From assembly GCA_030671945.1 (NCBI GenBank), contig DAOVHJ010000134.1, positions 1 through 6,997 of the forward strand: DNA of 6,997 bases. The letters are read 5' to 3'. The stretch comes from Candidatus Heimdallarchaeota archaeon. Its GTDB lineage: Archaea; Asgardarchaeota; Heimdallarchaeia; JABLTI01. The position numbers and the translations under genes are program-made. Below are positions 4,978 through 6,997 of the stretch, piece by piece; within the stretch, counting starts at the first letter, position 1, and each line of letters starts with the position of its first letter. The notes beneath the pieces were generated by a model, which saw nothing but the letters and a program-made list of their open reading frames with translations, was not told the origin of the DNA and did no database searches.

Positions 4978-6997
4978 GTGAATCCCTTGGCAATAGATAT
5001 TAATCAACTAAAAAAACAGATTACAAAACAATCTAAAACAAATCCAGAGAAATTTTACCCAGTTAAATCATTAAGAGAACTTGGTTTTAGTAGAGGAATT
5101 TGTACTTTCTGTGGAAAGGCATTTTGGACTATGGAAGAACGGGATTATTGTGATGAGCCAGAATGTCGATTGAAGAAGGGACTTTTGCCCTATGATTTTA
5201 TCGATAATCCTCCATCAAGTAAAAAATATAATTATACTGATACTTGGTTAAAAGCTTGGGTTCCGATTTTTGAAAAACACGCTCATACAGTCATTCCAAG
5301 GTATCCCATAGTTGCTCGTTGGAGAGATGATGCTGAATTCGTTCAAGCTTCAGTGTATGGTTTCCAACCTCATGTTGTGAGTGGGGAAGTTGATCCACCA
5401 GCAAATCCAGTATTAATTCCACAACCTTGTTTGAGATTCAATGATGTAGACAATGTTGGTTTATCAGGACGACATTTTACATCCTTTGTAATGGTAGGAC
5501 AATTAGTGTTCAATAAACCAAAGAAGTTTCTCTATTTTATGGACGAAGGAATAAAGTATATTCATGATTATTTGACAACAGGTCTAGGATTACATCCAAG
5601 TGAAATAGTCTATCACGAAGATGCTTGGGGTGGAGGTGGAAATCTTGGGAGTTCTTTGGAATTCTTCGTTAGAGGTTTAGAAGTTGGTAATCAAGTTTAC
5701 ATGACCTATGAAATCCAACCAGATGGTTCATTTACCGATTTATCTACTACTGTTATTGATATGGGTGCCGGACTCGGTCGCTCAACTTGGTTGATAAATG
5801 GAACTCCAACACAATATGAAGCGAATTTTGATACAGTTATTCCGAAAGTACTAAAAGAAGTTGGTCTTAAACCCAACAAAGACTTTTGGAAGAAATATGC
5901 ACGATATAGTGGAGTATTAAATTATACTGAAACAGATGTTGCTAAGGTTTGGGTTGATGTTGCAAAAATACTTGGTATGGATCCAAATGATTTGAAACGT
6001 GAGATTCAACCTATGAAATCTGTCTATTCAATAATTGATCACACTCGCTCTCTTTTATGGGCTATCTCTGATGGTGCTTTACCCTCTAATGTCGGTGGAG
6101 GATATAATCTAAGATTTTTGCTCAGAAGAACCTGGGCAATTATCGCAGAGAACGATTGGGATATTGACGTCTTTGATATTTTCAATTGGCATATGGCTGA
6201 TTTGAAAGATTTGTTCCCAGGGTACACCAAGCATGGTGATATCATTAGGAAAGTTATTGATATTGAATATAAGCGATACAAATCAACAAAAGAAAAGGGA
6301 GCAAAAATACTTGAGAAGAAATTGAAAACCTCCAGATCAATTTCAACTGAAGAACTTGTGAAATTATATGATTCTAATGGTATTGTCCCGGAAATGGTTG
6401 TAGAAGTTGCCAAAGATTTAGGTAAAGAGATTCGTATACCTGATGACTTTTATGCAAAACTTGCAGAAATTCATGAACGCACTACTATAGCCAAAACACT
6501 GGCAGCAAAAGTTGATGTAAAGTTACCAGATAATTTACCCGAAACAATTGTTGATTATGAAATGATGACTTTTGATGGAGAAATTCTTTGGCAAAAAGAT
6601 AATTTCGTAATTCTAAAGAAAACAGGTTTCTACCCAACCTCTGGTGGGCAGCTACATGACTTGGGAACAATAGATGGAGTGGCAATAAAAGAAGTAAGAA
6701 AAGTGGGTCCAATTATTATTCACATTTTGGAAAAATCTTTGCCAACTAAAAGAACAAAAGTTCGATGCACTATTGATCCTCATCGAAGAAGGATCTTAAT
6801 GAGTCATCATACTGGAACTCATATCGTTAATGCCGCTACAAGAGAAGTACTCGGACCACATATTTGGCAAGCTGGAGATGAGAAAACTCTCGAGAAAGCT
6901 CGCTTAGATATTACTCATTATGATTCATTGACCCGAACCCAATTGGAACAAATAGAGAAACGAGCAAATGAAATTGTTTATCTCAATCTGCCTATTA
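4978..6997 (+). CDS. alaS: Alanyl-tRNA synthetase, archaeal type, 3'-truncated by window edge
   Basis: AlaRS charges tRNA-Ala with alanine in the cytoplasm and hydrolyses mischarged Ser/Gly-tRNA. The frame is open to the window end, about 673 residues, against roughly 900 for full archaeal enzymes. Numbering from the GTG at 4978: a zinc-type N-terminus with C42, C45, C58 and C63 (CTFCGKAFW... CDEPEC), typical of archaeal AlaRS; the class II core with YPIVARWRDD (109-118), motif 2 region QPCLRFNDVDNVGLSGRH (149-166), GGGGNLG (218-224) and motif 3 region DMGAGLGRSTW (261-271); N371 in PSNVGGGY and D465 in LYDSNG, which probably match the A. fulgidus residues reading the G3-U70 pair; then the editing domain with GFYPTSGGQ and H611/H615 of HTGTH. 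The remaining editing metal ligands and the C-terminal domain lie outside. There is no in-frame ATG between the stop at 4879 and the core. GTG 4978 is the first usual start; TTG 4987, preceded by GTGA, is equally possible. Confidence 0.93.
   Translation, partial: MNPLAIDINQLKKQITKQSKTNPEKFYPVKSLRELGFSRGICTFCGKAFWTMEERDYCDEPECRLKKGLLPYDFIDNPPSSKKYNYTDTWLKAWVPIFEKHAHTVIPRYPIVARWRDDAEFVQASVYGFQPHVVSGEVDPPANPVLIPQPCLRFNDVDNVGLSGRHFTSFVMVGQLVFNKPKKFLYFMDEGIKYIHDYLTTGLGLHPSEIVYHEDAWGGGGNLGSSLEFFVRGLEVGNQVYMTYEIQPDGSFTDLSTTVIDMGAGLGRSTWLINGTPTQYEANFDTVIPKVLKEVGLKPNKDFWKKYARYSGVLNYTETDVAKVWVDVAKILGMDPNDLKREIQPMKSVYSIIDHTRSLLWAISDGALPSNVGGGYNLRFLLRRTWAIIAENDWDIDVFDIFNWHMADLKDLFPGYTKHGDIIRKVIDIEYKRYKSTKEKGAKILEKKLKTSRSISTEELVKLYDSNGIVPEMVVEVAKDLGKEIRIPDDFYAKLAEIHERTTIAKTLAAKVDVKLPDNLPETIVDYEMMTFDGEILWQKDNFVILKKTGFYPTSGGQLHDLGTIDGVAIKEVRKVGPIIIHILEKSLPTKRTKVRCTIDPHRRRILMSHHTGTHIVNAATREVLGPHIWQAGDEKTLEKARLDITHYDSLTRTQLEQIEKRANEIVYLNLPI

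Noticed and set aside
6039..6712. Two minus-strand frames of 124 and 75 codons opposite alaS
   Set aside because: They lie wholly antisense to a continuous AlaRS coding frame with recognisable motifs.

Overview
The window is an archaeal chromosome segment. It carries the middle and end of the spc-type ribosomal protein operon, followed by the first three quarters of an alanyl-tRNA synthetase gene. Everything recognised lies on the + strand. The gene order S14 (end only), S8, L6, L32e, L19e, L18, S5, L30, L15 is diagnostic of Archaea, because eL32 and eL19 sit between L6 and L18 and do not occur in bacteria. The AlaRS also has the archaeal N-terminal zinc region. The DNA is AT-rich, and the ribosomal binding sites are of the GGTG/GAGGT/GTGAT type expected from an archaeal 16S 3' end. 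Within Archaea, the long Lys/Thr/Ser-rich tails on L32e and L18 hint at an Asgard (Promethearchaeota) lineage. That placement is a guess made without alignments.

Positions 1-4805 are nine tightly packed genes with gaps of 5-34 nt, almost certainly one transcript. S14, S8 and S5 build the small subunit; L6, L32e, L19e, L18, L30 and L15 build the large subunit. All reading frames are intact and have normal family cores. L32e (232 aa) and L18 (266 aa) are well over the usual archaeal length because of low-complexity basic C-terminal extensions; L19e, which lies between them, has only a short extra tail. L30 starts with GTG.

Positions 4806-4977 (172 nt) are non-coding. They hold a hairpin plus T-tract immediately after L15, which reads as a transcription terminator, and then AT-rich DNA that probably contains the alaS promoter.

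From about 4978 to the window end there is an open frame encoding an archaeal AlaRS with no ATG start: zinc-binding N-terminus, catalytic core, tRNA-recognition region and the beginning of the editing domain. The C-terminal part lies beyond the window. In many archaea secY follows L15; here the operon is terminated and alaS follows.

I see no mobile element, CRISPR, tRNA, rRNA or unknown multi-gene system. The points worth a second look are the two basic tails and their shared coding motif, the operon end, and sequence details of AlaRS.
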